Positions 8,301 through 15,310 of a stretch of 32,276 nt of DNA are shown here, one piece after another. How positions within the stretch are numbered: position 1 is the stretch's first letter; every line of letters begins with the position of its first letter. Position numbers and translations under genes: made by a program. The stretch covers positions 1-32,276 of the forward strand of contig SLCF01000154.1 of the NCBI GenBank assembly GCA_007125955.1. The letters run 5' to 3'. The DNA is from Bacteroidales bacterium (lineage in GTDB: Bacteria > Bacteroidota > Bacteroidia > Bacteroidales > PUMT01). Under the pieces are notes generated by a model that searched no databases, was not told the DNA's origin, and saw only the letters and a list, made by a program, of their open reading frames with translations.

Positions 8301-8406
8301 TCTTACCGGACCCTGCGGAAGGTTCTGCGGTGATTGAGTAAACAATCAGCGTAACAAGAAATATTAACCATCCGCCAATATTTTTTACCAGCTTATATTT
8401 TTTCAT
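5368..8406 (-). CDS. DUF2723 family GT-C-like membrane protein with degenerate first-loop motif
   Basis: This 1012-residue protein has a hydrophobic N-terminal half with many membrane segments (roughly residues 10-345), a soluble region with Tyr/Phe-rich FRYQIGHMYGRYFMWNF, a second membrane cluster near 520-640, and a C-terminal soluble part ending in TPR-like helices. The layout matches DUF2723 proteins, GT-C-fold relatives of protein O-mannosyltransferases (human TMEM260 is one). Usual family members have EPT...WDCGEF...HPPG in the first loop. Here the ungapped equivalent is EPSAGSGKSAALI then QPPG: the Asp is K35, the Glu is A38 and the His is Q50. Those acidic residues are thought to be catalytic, so this copy may be inactive or altered. 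It is the first gene of a pair with the deacetylase, separated by two bases. Family assignment is firm; activity is doubtful. Confidence 0.85.
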   Translation of the reverse strand: MKKYKLVKNIGGWLIFLVTLIVYSITAEPSAGSGKSAALISASSNLQIIQPPGSPLFLIIGRIFSLFATDTANIAFSINLMAVVAGAFTVMLLYHTITILSGRIIFKKGNYSSANIAVVAGSSATGALAFAFSTSFWSVATVANTYIIASLVTAVIIWSILKWESSSHLPGSGRWIILIAFLAGLSTGINTTALLAIPAVVFVYYFKMFKPSAGGFIIALFTGLAITAFIRLVIPGVPLLFSFFELFFVNVLRLPFLSGIIFFFVLLSSLLVYGVYLGRHKGMPLFYNLILCTTVVLIGYSSVLLLPVRSNANPPLNFGNPDNIFSLIQYQGSKDDKHGPLFYGQSFNAPSAGLKEKRKGFMIEEGRYVQAGSRFETIYDSRHKTFFSRMHSTDPSHAEAYLKWAGLENDEDEAYTVEDSSASVPNFRENLRFFFRYQIGHMYGRYFMWNFAGRQNDLPGKYGIQQGNWISGIDFLDEKRLGSRELLPYKLKDNPGTARYYLLPLLLGFTGFLYQLQKRRKEWWMVLVLFITAGLAVAFYMNLAPLQDAERDYLYLGSFYAFSIWIGLGVLTVFDNLPSRFHVLKAATISILLSLIFVPGLMALQNYDSHNHSGRYTVRDMAYNQLISCDPDAILFTFGSSGSYPLWYLQEVEGIRTDVRVVNIEYLKNNWYTGQLSRRINESQPLPVRISGSRYAGRNLDIVYLSDRFESNLEVAPAIDFILSDDERTKIEVPQFGKVDFAPTRRFRLPVDIQNAVISAAVPAERVDEIPPFIEWEPGKYYLTKQNLVLLDILANNNWERPVFFSESVPEEEYAGLEHYLQLEGMVYRFVPFRDDAEDNEGGQVNTSVTYDNLMNRYEWRGTDDPSVYQDVRARNALTDARHLFARLAAKLTEEGKTDSALAVLDRCMETIPAEAVHFDHSILSIALSYHRAGEADKALSMLYEKAWLLTDELEYYFTLGDEFRTLASEDIEKVLSTFSMLVETTEQTGNEELHEILKNNLASYKRLLTEN

Positions 8407-8609
8407 TCGACCGTTCAGGATAAGCGTATAATTTTCCGGTGATCTTCAGGTAACTTCGGGATGTGAAGAAAACATTACAAATTACGCTATTTTTTATCAA
8501 ATTATTAAAGAGAGGTTATCAAAAAATTTGAGAATAAACCGTAACATTATTCCTGTTATGCTGATAATAGTTACTTTTACCCTCTGATACATATTTTTTC
8601 TTTGTTGAA

Positions 8610-9788
8610 ATGAAAAACAGCCTGTTCAAAAAAATAACTAAAGGTTATGGAGGGAAGAGTGTTTTTTTTCTCTCTGTTTTCATACTTGTTTCTTTATCTG
8701 CATTCTCCCAGTACGGGCAAAAACTTTATCGTATCGAAACCGGGATAGAACCAGCTGACAGTCAGCAGCTATTCCTGCGAATGGGAGCGTCAACTTTTGT
8801 GAACAACAACGAATTCTTCAACGATTTCTGGAAAGGATATACCCTTATTGGCTACTTTGTCAATCCGGAACTGGTTTATCATCCCAACCCACGCACAAGG
8901 GTTAGGATTGGCGGGCATTTTTTGCAGTATGCCGGACTGGATGATATGACACAGGCTTTTCCCACATTCACGCTGGAACATCGTTTTTCCCCTTTACTCC
9001 AGGTGGTTGCAGGCTCAATCTATGGAACGCTCAACCACAGGCTCATTGAACCTGTATTCAATTTTGAACGGTTTTTCACAGACTACCAGGAATCGGGGTT
9101 ACAGTTTCTTTTTACCCACAACTTTTTTGAAGCAGACATCTGGCTGAACTGGGAACGGTTTATTTTTACCGGCGATCCTTTCCAGGAAGAATTCACCGCC
9201 GGACTGTCATCAAGTGTGTTTGCGTGGGACAGCCACCGGGCAATAAGAGCTGAAGTGCCCGTGCAGTTGCTTGCAACTCATAAGGGCGGACAGATAAATG
9301 TGAGTGACGAGAGGGGACAGACACTTATAAATTTTGCCTCCGGCTTTAGTCTGATATGGGACCTGCCCCACCCTTTCTTCAGGGATCTGCAGATGCACAA
9401 CTATTTTGTTCTATTCCGCGATCTCTCAAACGAGTTCAGGTATCCCTTTGAAAAGGGATGGGGGATCTATCCCAATTTATACCTTCGCACAGATCTTTTC
9501 CATATAGGAGCAGGTTACTGGTGGGGTAATGGTTTTGTTGCACCCAGGGGACAGCCTCTTTTTATGTCGGTTTCCCAGGTTGATGAGGATTTTCACCAGA
9601 AAAGAAGACAGCTGATGACTGCAAAGGTTATATACCATAGAAAACTGGGCAGGGGAATAGATCTGGGTGTCAGATTTGAATCTTATTTCGATCCGGTCAA
9701 CAGTGAGTTTGATCATACAACCGGACTGCATATCTTTTTCAGTCAGCAGTTCTTTATTACAAAAATTTCACGAATCAGGGGATACTGA
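8610..9788 (+). CDS. Predicted outer-membrane beta-barrel protein, unknown function
   Basis: I do not recognise a named family. The 392-residue product starts with a basic region and a hydrophobic segment ending in LSAFSQ, a typical Bacteroidota Sec signal peptide (cleavage near residue 34). The rest is rich in Phe, Tyr and Trp with alternating polar/hydrophobic strands, for example MHNYFVLFRDL and LFHIGAGYWWGNGF, and ends in an aromatic residue (SRIRGY). That pattern is typical of outer-membrane barrels, and the last-residue aromatic is a common BAM-recognition feature. There is no lipobox, plug domain or enzyme motif. The gene stands alone: it is divergent from the DUF2723 gene across ~200 bases, in which I see no convincing TAnnTTTG promoter, and convergent with the glycosylase gene downstream. 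Confidence 0.7.
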   Translation: MKNSLFKKITKGYGGKSVFFLSVFILVSLSAFSQYGQKLYRIETGIEPADSQQLFLRMGASTFVNNNEFFNDFWKGYTLIGYFVNPELVYHPNPRTRVRIGGHFLQYAGLDDMTQAFPTFTLEHRFSPLLQVVAGSIYGTLNHRLIEPVFNFERFFTDYQESGLQFLFTHNFFEADIWLNWERFIFTGDPFQEEFTAGLSSSVFAWDSHRAIRAEVPVQLLATHKGGQINVSDERGQTLINFASGFSLIWDLPHPFFRDLQMHNYFVLFRDLSNEFRYPFEKGWGIYPNLYLRTDLFHIGAGYWWGNGFVAPRGQPLFMSVSQVDEDFHQKRRQLMTAKVIYHRKLGRGIDLGVRFESYFDPVNSEFDHTTGLHIFFSQQFFITKISRIRGY

Positions 9789-9821
9789 TAATCACAGATT
9801 TAGCCATTGCCCCGGAAGTGA

Positions 9822-10337
9822 TTAATGATCTGTCATTATATAACGCCAGGGCTTGTTTTTCCACGTCTCACCGGCATAATCTATACCTACCCGTGTAGCT
9901 GCCCTGTATGGCACGGGGTTAACCCCGTTTTCAATCCACATACGTCTGGAAACCGCCAGGTCTTCCCCATTAAAATCTTTCCCTATTTCCAGCATTTTTG
10001 TTAGTATTCCCGGCCCCTCTGCATTTTTAAGACACCTGATGAGTGCTGCCTGGGGTTGCTCCTCAGGTCCGGTAACTATATTAAGCATCCAGTGTATCCC
10101 GTATACCAGATAAACATAAAGCACTCCCCCTTTTTCATACATTACCTTTGTTCTGGGTGTTTTTCCCTTTCTTGCATGACAAGCAAGATCCTCTTCACCT
10201 CTGTAAGCCTCTGTTTCGGTTATCAGGTATCTGTCTGCATTACCGTCATCTCCCACCCTTACAAGATACTTCCCGAGAAGGCCTGGTGCCACCTCAAGTA
10301 CATCGCGTATGAAAAATTCACGTCCAACTCTTTTCAT
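9822..10337 (-). CDS. DNA-3-methyladenine glycosylase (AAG/MPG family)
   Basis: This base-excision repair enzyme removes 3-methyladenine, hypoxanthine and other alkylated or deaminated purines from DNA. The 171-residue product shows the family core. ETEAY (residues 41-45) supplies the catalytic Glu and the intercalating Tyr. It is followed by CHARKGKTPR, the GGVLYVYLVYGIHWMLNI strand-helix, and the C-terminal RVGIDYAGETWKNKPWR signature. It is somewhat shorter than many bacterial members (about 190-200 residues), but no core motif is missing. It starts with ATG at 10337 and is divergent from rplM. Its stop lies 34 bases from the end of the convergent barrel gene. Confidence 0.93.
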   Translation of the reverse strand: MKRVGREFFIRDVLEVAPGLLGKYLVRVGDDGNADRYLITETEAYRGEEDLACHARKGKTPRTKVMYEKGGVLYVYLVYGIHWMLNIVTGPEEQPQAALIRCLKNAEGPGILTKMLEIGKDFNGEDLAVSRRMWIENGVNPVPYRAATRVGIDYAGETWKNKPWRYIMTDH

Positions 10338-10428
10338 AATAACTGACTTCTATGATTTTCCGGATAGATTTTGCCCTTACAACATACAAAAAGGGAGCCG
10401 TTTATTAACAATTAATTGTTGCAAAATA

Positions 10429-10459
10429 TTTGGTTTAATAAAAATAATTGTATTTTTGC
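10429..10459 (+). promoter_or_regulatory. Bacteroidota promoter of the rplM operon
   Basis: A -33 element TTTG at 10429-10432 and a -7 element TATTTTTGC at 10451-10459 are separated by 18 bases, close to the Bacteroidota sigma factor consensus (TTTG ... TAnnTTTG). The predicted leader to the rplM GTG start is about 50 bases and AT-rich. This is the best-formed promoter in the window and probably drives rplM-rpsI-rpsB-tsf. Confidence 0.75.
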
Positions 10460-10513
10460 AGTCCATTAAGCAAAAGTATTTAAAAATAAGATATAAAAAT
10501 TTAAGGGAATAAA

Positions 10514-10969
10514 GTGGATACATTAAGTTACAAGACCGTTTCGGCCAACAGGGATACTGTGAAAAAAGAGTGGGTACTGGTTGATGCCACTGATCAGGTG
10601 CTTGGAAGGCTAACTTCAGTTGTTGCCAAGATTTTAAGGGGAAAGCTCAAACCGGACTTTACCCCGCATGTTGATTGCGGCGACAATGTAATTATTGTGA
10701 ATGCTGAAAAGATCCGCCTGACCGGCAAGAAGATGGATGATAAGGAGTATATCTGGAATACCGGCTACCCTGGCGGGCAACGCAAAATCAATGTCAGGGG
10801 GCAGATGGCAAAAAACCCGGCCGTTGTGGTTGAAAAGGCTGTAAAAGGGATGCTTCCCAGAAACAGGCTTGGAAGAGAGCAGTTCAGGAACCTTCATGTA
10901 CTTGTAGGAAGCGATCATCCTTACAAAGCCCAGAAACCCAAAAAAATCAACTTAAATTCAATCAGGTAG
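10514..10969 (+). CDS. rplM: 50S ribosomal protein L13
   Basis: This 151-residue structural protein of the large ribosomal subunit is an early assembly protein that binds 23S rRNA. The sequence shows the L13 landmarks WVLVDATDQVLGRL near residues 20-33, then HVDCGDNVIIVNAEKI, and the MLPRNRLGR loop. The start is a GTG at 10514, giving MDTLSYKT, the usual beginning of Bacteroidota L13. There is no ATG in the right place. It is the first gene after the promoter at 10429-10459, with rpsI four bases downstream, the near-universal L13-S9 pair. Full length with no oddities. Confidence 0.98.
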   Translation: MDTLSYKTVSANRDTVKKEWVLVDATDQVLGRLTSVVAKILRGKLKPDFTPHVDCGDNVIIVNAEKIRLTGKKMDDKEYIWNTGYPGGQRKINVRGQMAKNPAVVVEKAVKGMLPRNRLGREQFRNLHVLVGSDHPYKAQKPKKINLNSIR

Positions 10970-10973
10970 CAAA

Positions 10974-11360
10974 ATGGAACAGATAAATGCAATAGGCAGG
11001 AGAAAAGCAGCGGTAGCAAGGGTTTATATGAGTGAAGGTAAAGGCAACATTACCATAAATAGCCGCGAGTTCAAGGATTATTTTCCAAATCCCCAGTTGC
11101 AATATGTTGTTGAGCAGCCTCTTAATCTGCTTGATGTCAAAGGAAAGTATGATATAAAGACGATGCTGGACGGCGGAGGCGTAAAAGGACAGGCCGAAGC
11201 ATTACGCCTGGGTATAACCAGGGCTCTCATCAAAATAAATCCCGAATATAAATCTAAACTCAAAGAGCACGGTTTTGTAACAAGGGATCCCCGCGAAGTG
11301 GAACGAAAAAAGCCGGGTCAGCCAAAAGCTCGCAAGAAGTTCCAGTTCAGCAAGAGATAG
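10974..11360 (+). CDS. rpsI: 30S ribosomal protein S9
   Basis: This 128-residue small-subunit protein has a C-terminal tail that reaches the P-site tRNA. INAIGRRKAAVARVYM at the N-terminus, the GGGVKGQAEALRLGITRAL core and the basic C-terminal KKFQFSKR are all characteristic; the final Lys-Arg is the conserved end that contacts tRNA. It lies four bases after rplM and is surely co-transcribed with it. About 105 bases separate it from rpsB, and that interval carries a possible structured leader. Confidence 0.98.
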   Translation: MEQINAIGRRKAAVARVYMSEGKGNITINSREFKDYFPNPQLQYVVEQPLNLLDVKGKYDIKTMLDGGGVKGQAEALRLGITRALIKINPEYKSKLKEHGFVTRDPREVERKKPGQPKARKKFQFSKR

Positions 11361-11370
11361 GAGTTCTTTT

Positions 11371-11429
11371 CCGGTAGTTTAGTATCTAAATTGCCAGGAC
11401 TTTCAATAAGCTGAAACTACCTGGTAATT
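11371..11429 (+). promoter_or_regulatory. Candidate rpsB leader with two mutually exclusive stems
   Basis: In the rpsI-rpsB gap, GGTAGTTT (11373-11380) pairs perfectly with AAACTACC (11414-11421). Alternatively AATTGCCAGG (11389-11398) pairs over ten positions, with one G-U, with CCTGGTAATT (11420-11429). The two stems compete for bases 11420-11421 and cannot both form fully. No TAnnTTTG box lies in the gap. Ribosomal protein S2 autoregulates through an rpsB leader in other bacteria, so a switch-like leader here is plausible but unproven. Confidence 0.4.
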
Positions 11430-11466
11430 GACAAAATAAGAATGTAAACTAATAAAAAATCAATCA

Positions 11467-12438
11467 ATGCCAAGAACAAATTTTAATGAATTGCTGGAGG
11501 CCGGCGTACATTTCGGTCACCTTAAGAGAAAGTGGAATCCGGCAATGGCGCCCTATATATTTATGGAGCGCAACGATATCCATATTATAGATCTGCACAA
11601 AACGGTAGTTAAACTGGAAGAGGCTGCAAATGCACTCAGACAGATTGCCAGATCCGGCAGGAAAATACTTTTCGTTGCTACAAAGAAACAGGCAAAAGAT
11701 ATTGTTGCCGAAAGGATCGCGGAGATCAACATGCCATTTGTTACCGAAAGATGGCCGGGTGGAATGCTTACAAATTTCCCCACTATACGCAAAGCTGTGA
11801 AGAAAATATCGACTATTGACAAGATGGCAACTGACGGGACTTTCGATAATCTTGCAAAGAGGGAAAGACTTCAGATAATTCGTCAGCGTGCCAAGCTGGA
11901 AAAGAACTTCGGCAGTATTGCAGATCTTTCCAGACTGCCTGCCGCACTTTTTGTTGTGGATGTTTCAAAAGAGTATATTGCAGTAAGGGAAGCTAACAGG
12001 CTGAACATTCCTGTTTTTGCAATAGTCGACACTAACTCGGATCCACGTTTGGTAGATTTCCCGATACCTGCGAATGACGATGCTTCTAAATCGATTTCCC
12101 TTATAATTGACATTGTAGCAAAAGCTATTACCGAAGGGCTTGAGGAGAGAAAATCTGAGAGGGAGAAGGAAGCTGTTGAAAAAGAGAAGAAAGCTGCTGA
12201 AAAGAAGGAAAAAGAAAAACAGGAGCCGCCACGTAAAGCACGTGCAAGGAAGACATCAGCCAGGAAGCCAAGAGTAGCTGAAGAAAAAGCCGGAACAACC
12301 AAAGATAAAAAAGGAGAAGCTGAAGAAAAGAAAGATGAAAAGGGAGCCGGTAGTGAAAATAAGAACTTGAAGGAGCCTGCTGCGAAAACTGAAGGTGAGG
12401 AAGAAAAACAGATTACAGATAACGGCAAAAACAAATAA
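11467..12438 (+). CDS. rpsB: 30S ribosomal protein S2 with charged C-terminal tail
   Basis: S2 bridges the head and body of the small subunit and is needed for binding of S1-type proteins. Residues 1-~228 match S2 throughout: LLEAGVHFGHLKRKWNP near the start, GRKILFVATKKQAKD, ERWPGGMLTNF, the PAALFVVDVSKE strand and the PVFAIVDTNSDP loop. Residues ~229-323 form a low-complexity tail of Lys, Glu and Ala with a basic patch (RKARARKTSARKPR) and then acidic repeats. Extended S2 tails occur in Bacteroidota, but this one is long. The ATG at 11467 has no clear Shine-Dalgarno. tsf follows after nine bases, the standard rpsB-tsf pair. Confidence 0.97.
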   Translation: MPRTNFNELLEAGVHFGHLKRKWNPAMAPYIFMERNDIHIIDLHKTVVKLEEAANALRQIARSGRKILFVATKKQAKDIVAERIAEINMPFVTERWPGGMLTNFPTIRKAVKKISTIDKMATDGTFDNLAKRERLQIIRQRAKLEKNFGSIADLSRLPAALFVVDVSKEYIAVREANRLNIPVFAIVDTNSDPRLVDFPIPANDDASKSISLIIDIVAKAITEGLEERKSEREKEAVEKEKKAAEKKEKEKQEPPRKARARKTSARKPRVAEEKAGTTKDKKGEAEEKKDEKGAGSENKNLKEPAAKTEGEEEKQITDNGKNK

Positions 12439-12447
12439 CTAAATATT

Positions 12448-13275
12448 ATGGCAGAAATTAGTGCATCAGATGTAAAAAAACTGAGAAATATCACAGGTGC
12501 AGGAATGATGGACTGCAAAAAGGCCCTCAAGGAAACAGGTGGTGATTTTGATGCTGCAGTTGAAATAATAAGGAAAAAGGGACAGGCGGTTGCAAACAAA
12601 AGAGCCGACCGTGAAGCAACTGAAGGTGTAGTCCTTGCTAATACAGACTCAGATCAGACAATCGGTGTAATTACAGTTCTTAATTGTGAAACCGATTTTG
12701 TTGCCAAAAATGAAAGTTTTGTCGAGGTAGCTGAATCGATTGCCAGGCTTGCAGTAGAAAAGAATCCTGCCAATCTTGAAGAGCTAAAGGAACTTGAACT
12801 GGAAGGCCGGAAAGTTTCAGAAGTTATTACCGATCAGGTTGGTGTAATAGGCGAAAAGATTGATGTTTCATACTATGAAAAAATTGAAGCGCCTATGGTA
12901 GCATCATATATCCACCCCGGGAACAAGCTTGCGACACTGGTTGGCTTCAGCAAAAAGGCTGATATTAAGGTCGGCAAAGACATTGCAATGCAGGTTGCAG
13001 CAATGAATCCGGTTGCGATCGACAAAGAGGGAGTGCCTCAGGAAATAGTTGATAAGGAGCTTGAAATAGGCAAGGATCAGGCACGCCAGGAAGGAAAACC
13101 TGAAAATATACTGGAAAAGATAGCACAGGGTAAATTGAACAAGTATTTCAAGGAAAACACTCTCCTTGATCAGGATTTCACCAAAGACAGCAAGAAAACT
13201 GTCCGCCAGTATCTGCAGGAGTTTGACAAAGACCTTAAGGTTACAGGATTCTTAAGATATTCTCTTACAGATTGA
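12448..13275 (+). CDS. tsf: Translation elongation factor Ts
   Basis: EF-Ts is the nucleotide exchange factor that regenerates EF-Tu-GTP. The 275-residue product starts with the UBA-like domain (residues ~1-40) containing the signature TGAGMMDCKKALKE, then LNCETDFVAKNESF with the TDFVA motif that opens the EF-Tu-binding core. The two core subdomains follow, including SYIHPGNKLATLVGF. Length is normal for the phylum. It is coupled to rpsB by a nine-base gap and followed by a rho-independent terminator at 13390-13420, so it is the last gene of the rplM-rpsI-rpsB-tsf run. Confidence 0.98.
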   Translation: MAEISASDVKKLRNITGAGMMDCKKALKETGGDFDAAVEIIRKKGQAVANKRADREATEGVVLANTDSDQTIGVITVLNCETDFVAKNESFVEVAESIARLAVEKNPANLEELKELELEGRKVSEVITDQVGVIGEKIDVSYYEKIEAPMVASYIHPGNKLATLVGFSKKADIKVGKDIAMQVAAMNPVAIDKEGVPQEIVDKELEIGKDQARQEGKPENILEKIAQGKLNKYFKENTLLDQDFTKDSKKTVRQYLQEFDKDLKVTGFLRYSLTD

Positions 13276-13389
13276 TAGCCAAAATCTTAAAATCCCGGTT
13301 ACACCCCTGAAAAGGGTTCAATCCATTTACATAATTCATAATTTATTGCCGGGTAGTGGTTGAGGCTGTTCACAGTAAATATTAAACAG

Positions 13390-13420
13390 AAGGGCTTTCC
13401 CGAACGGGAGCCCTTTTTTT
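13390..13420 (+). terminator. Rho-independent terminator after tsf
   Basis: AAGGGCT pairs with AGCCCTT, and CCCG with CGGG, around a GAAC-type loop. A two-base TT bulge lies on the 5' arm. Seven T residues follow directly. It is placed ~115 bases after the tsf stop and ~70 bases before pyrH, so it separates the two transcription units. Confidence 0.88.
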
Positions 13421-13452
13421 ATTATTTTTACCCTGATAAATCCACATTGTTG

Positions 13453-13460
13453 TACTTTTG
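13453..13460 (+). promoter_or_regulatory. Possible -7 promoter box for pyrH
   Basis: TACTTTTG fits TAnnTTTG and lies 29 bases before the pyrH ATG, just after the tsf terminator, where a new promoter is needed. No clear TTTG is seen at -33; a TTTTTA run lies there instead. Confidence 0.5.
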
Positions 13461-13489
13461 TTATTCAACTCAATTTCACAGAAACGTAT

Positions 13490-14197
13490 ATGGCAGCCTT
13501 TAAACGTATTCTTTTAAAAATGAGCGGGGAATCGCTCATGAAGGATCAAAACAGTATAGATCCGTCAACATTGCTTAAATATTCAAATGAGATAAAAAAT
13601 GCCGCCGATATGGGTGTGGAGACCGGAATAGTAATAGGTGGAGGAAATATTTTTCGCGGGTTAAAAGGCGCCGGAAAAGGTTTTGACAGGGTGAAAGGCG
13701 ATCAGATGGGAATGCTGGCCACAGTAATAAATGCACTTGCACTCCAATCGTCACTTGAAAGCCTGGGTGCCCGTGTAAGGCTTTTTACGGCAGTAACCAT
13801 GGCCACTGTGGGCGAACGTTTCAGTCAGCAATCGGTAAAACGTGCCTTTGACAACGGGGAAATAGCAATATTCTCAGGAGGAACGGGCAATCCCTATTTT
13901 ACAACCGATACGGCGGCAGCCCTGAGGGCATCAGAGATAAATGCCGATCTTCTTCTCAAGGGGACGAGGGTTGACGGGGTCTATTCCGCAGATCCTGAAA
14001 CGGAACCTGATGCAAAAAAGTTTGAAAGGATTACATACAATGAGGCATATAATAACAATCTCAAAATAATGGATCTGACAGCTTTTACACTTTGCAGGGA
14101 GAATGAGATGAAGATTGTAGTTTTCAATATGAATGTTCCCGGCAACCTCTGCAGAATCATTTCAGGGGAAAAAGTTGGAACATTAATTGAAAAATAA
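13490..14197 (+). CDS. pyrH: Uridylate (UMP) kinase
   Basis: UMP kinase phosphorylates UMP to UDP with ATP in pyrimidine nucleotide synthesis; the bacterial enzyme is a hexamer of the amino-acid-kinase fold, regulated by GTP and UTP. The 235-residue product shows KRILLKMSGESLM at the N-terminus (phosphate-binding Lys), GIVIGGGNIFRG, the UMP-binding MATVGERFS segment, FSGGTGNPYFTTDTAA, and the LLLKGTRVDGVYSADP loop. Length and motifs are standard. It begins with ATG at 13490 and is followed 39 bases later by frr, a conserved pairing in bacteria. Confidence 0.98.
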   Translation: MAAFKRILLKMSGESLMKDQNSIDPSTLLKYSNEIKNAADMGVETGIVIGGGNIFRGLKGAGKGFDRVKGDQMGMLATVINALALQSSLESLGARVRLFTAVTMATVGERFSQQSVKRAFDNGEIAIFSGGTGNPYFTTDTAAALRASEINADLLLKGTRVDGVYSADPETEPDAKKFERITYNEAYNNNLKIMDLTAFTLCRENEMKIVVFNMNVPGNLCRIISGEKVGTLIEK

Positions 14198-14236
14198 ATA
14201 TATTTATGCCTGTTGTAAGAAAATAAACTTTGCGTT

Positions 14237-14800
14237 ATGGAAGATGAAATGAATCTGGTAATTGAGATGGCAGAAGAAAAAATGGAGAATGCCATCAAGT
14301 ATCTTACAGATGAACTGTCAAAACTGCGTGCAGGCAAGGCAAGTCCGCACATGCTCGACGGAGTGACAGTTGATTATTACGGTACCGTTACCCCGCTTGA
14401 CAGGGTTTCAAACATAAACACTCCCGATGCAAGAACAATTCTTGTTCAGCCATGGGAAAAAAGTATGCTTGAACCTATAGAAAAGGCTATTCTGCATGCA
14501 AATCTCGGATTTAACCCCGTAAACAACGGGGAAGTGCTTCGCATTGTAGTTCCCGTTCTAACAGAGGAGAGGAGGAAAGTTTTGGTTAAGCAGGTAAAAG
14601 GTGAGGGGGAAAATGCCAGGGTGAGCATAAGGAATGCCCGCAGGGAAGCGAACGACGAACTTAAAAAGCTTCAAAAGGAAGGAATGCCTGAAGATCTTGA
14701 AAAAAGTGCACAGCAGGAAGTTCAAAAGCTAACTGACACTTATATCGAAAAAGTGGATAAAGTGTTGGAAAGAAAAGAAGAAGAGATAATGACTGTTTGA
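14237..14800 (+). CDS. frr: Ribosome recycling factor
   Basis: RRF works with EF-G to split the post-termination ribosome complex. The 187-residue product has the family pattern: an N-terminal helix with AIKYLTDELSKLRAGKASPHML, the YYGTVTPLDRVSNI beta domain, QPWEKSMLEPIEKAI, and the GEGENARVSIRNARREAND helix. The ATG at 14237 is used; an in-frame ATG at 14249 would give a product four residues shorter and still full length. The last three codons and the stop (MTV-stop) form the left arm of a perfect 12-bp hairpin. Normal length, probably co-transcribed with pyrH. Confidence 0.97.
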   Translation: MEDEMNLVIEMAEEKMENAIKYLTDELSKLRAGKASPHMLDGVTVDYYGTVTPLDRVSNINTPDARTILVQPWEKSMLEPIEKAILHANLGFNPVNNGEVLRIVVPVLTEERRKVLVKQVKGEGENARVSIRNARREANDELKKLQKEGMPEDLEKSAQQEVQKLTDTYIEKVDKVLERKEEEIMTV

Positions 14801-14818
14801 TCGTTTTCAAACAGTCAT
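14789..14818. terminator. 12-bp perfect hairpin between convergent frr and trxA
   Basis: ATGACTGTTTGA (14789-14800) and TCAAACAGTCAT (14807-14818) are exact reverse complements around a six-base loop. The left arm includes the frr stop codon. Neither side has a long T run, but the minus-strand exit is pyrimidine-rich (TATCTCTTCTTCTTTC). It is best read as a bidirectional terminator for the two converging genes. Confidence 0.65.
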
Positions 14819-14885
14819 ATCCTGTAAGAGCAGGCAGGGGTTTAATGTTTGACCTGTTTCTTTCCGGCCGGATGCTGCAAAGAAG

Positions 14886-15203
14886 CTACAGCAATTCGTT
14901 AAGTTTTGCTACCATATTCTTTTTAGGGACTACACCAACTTGTTTATCAGCTACTTCTCCGTCTTTAATAAAAAGCACGGTAGGTATATTCCTGATTCCG
15001 TATTTGGAAGCTATTGCGGGATTATTATCAACATCAACTTTGCCGACAACAGCCTTGTCCTTGAATTCTTCTCCGATTTCCTCAACATAGGGGCCTATTA
15101 CCCGGCAAGGGCCGCACCATTCAGCCCAAAAATCCAGTAATACAGGTTTATCTGATTTAAGAACAACCTCTTCAAAATTGCTTTCTGTTATCTCTACGGT
15201 CAT
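14886..15203 (-). CDS. trxA: Thioredoxin
   Basis: This is a cytoplasmic dithiol-disulfide oxidoreductase that reduces protein disulfides. The 105-residue product is a single thioredoxin domain with the active site WCGPC (C30, C33) in FWAEWCGPCRVIGPY, the buried Asp in LLDFWAEW (D24), KVDVDNNP, and the cis-Pro loop IRNIPTVLFIKDG. There is no signal peptide or membrane segment, so it is a cytosolic general thioredoxin rather than a TlpA-type periplasmic one. It is a single-gene unit with its own -7 box upstream; its 3' end faces frr across the shared hairpin. Confidence 0.97.
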   Translation of the reverse strand: MTVEITESNFEEVVLKSDKPVLLDFWAEWCGPCRVIGPYVEEIGEEFKDKAVVGKVDVDNNPAIASKYGIRNIPTVLFIKDGEVADKQVGVVPKKNMVAKLNELL

Positions 15204-15225
15204 AATAAATATGTTTGTTAATTAT

Positions 15226-15233
15226 CAAATATA
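15226..15233 (-). promoter_or_regulatory. Possible -7 promoter box for trxA
   Basis: On the minus strand this reads TATATTTG, matching TAnnTTTG, 22 bases before the trxA ATG. A minus-strand TTTG lies at 15249-15252, only 15 bases away, which is short of the usual 18-20. TAAATTTG at 15249-15256 is a second possible -7 box. Confidence 0.45.
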
Positions 15234-15310
15234 TGATAAGTTGTTATACAAATTTACATAAAATTTTTTCTTTGTTTAGTTTTACACAGATGTATGATAA
15301 AATTAAGCAT

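Noticed and set aside
8407-8609. Search for divergent promoters between the DUF2723 and barrel genes
   Set aside because: No TAnnTTTG match on either strand; the closest (TACTTTTA near 8571) lacks the final G, so none was called.
11883-12599. 238-residue minus-strand ORF opposite rpsB/tsf
   Set aside because: Ser/Phe/Ala-rich sequence is the antisense of a Lys/Glu-rich tail; it overlaps two certain genes.
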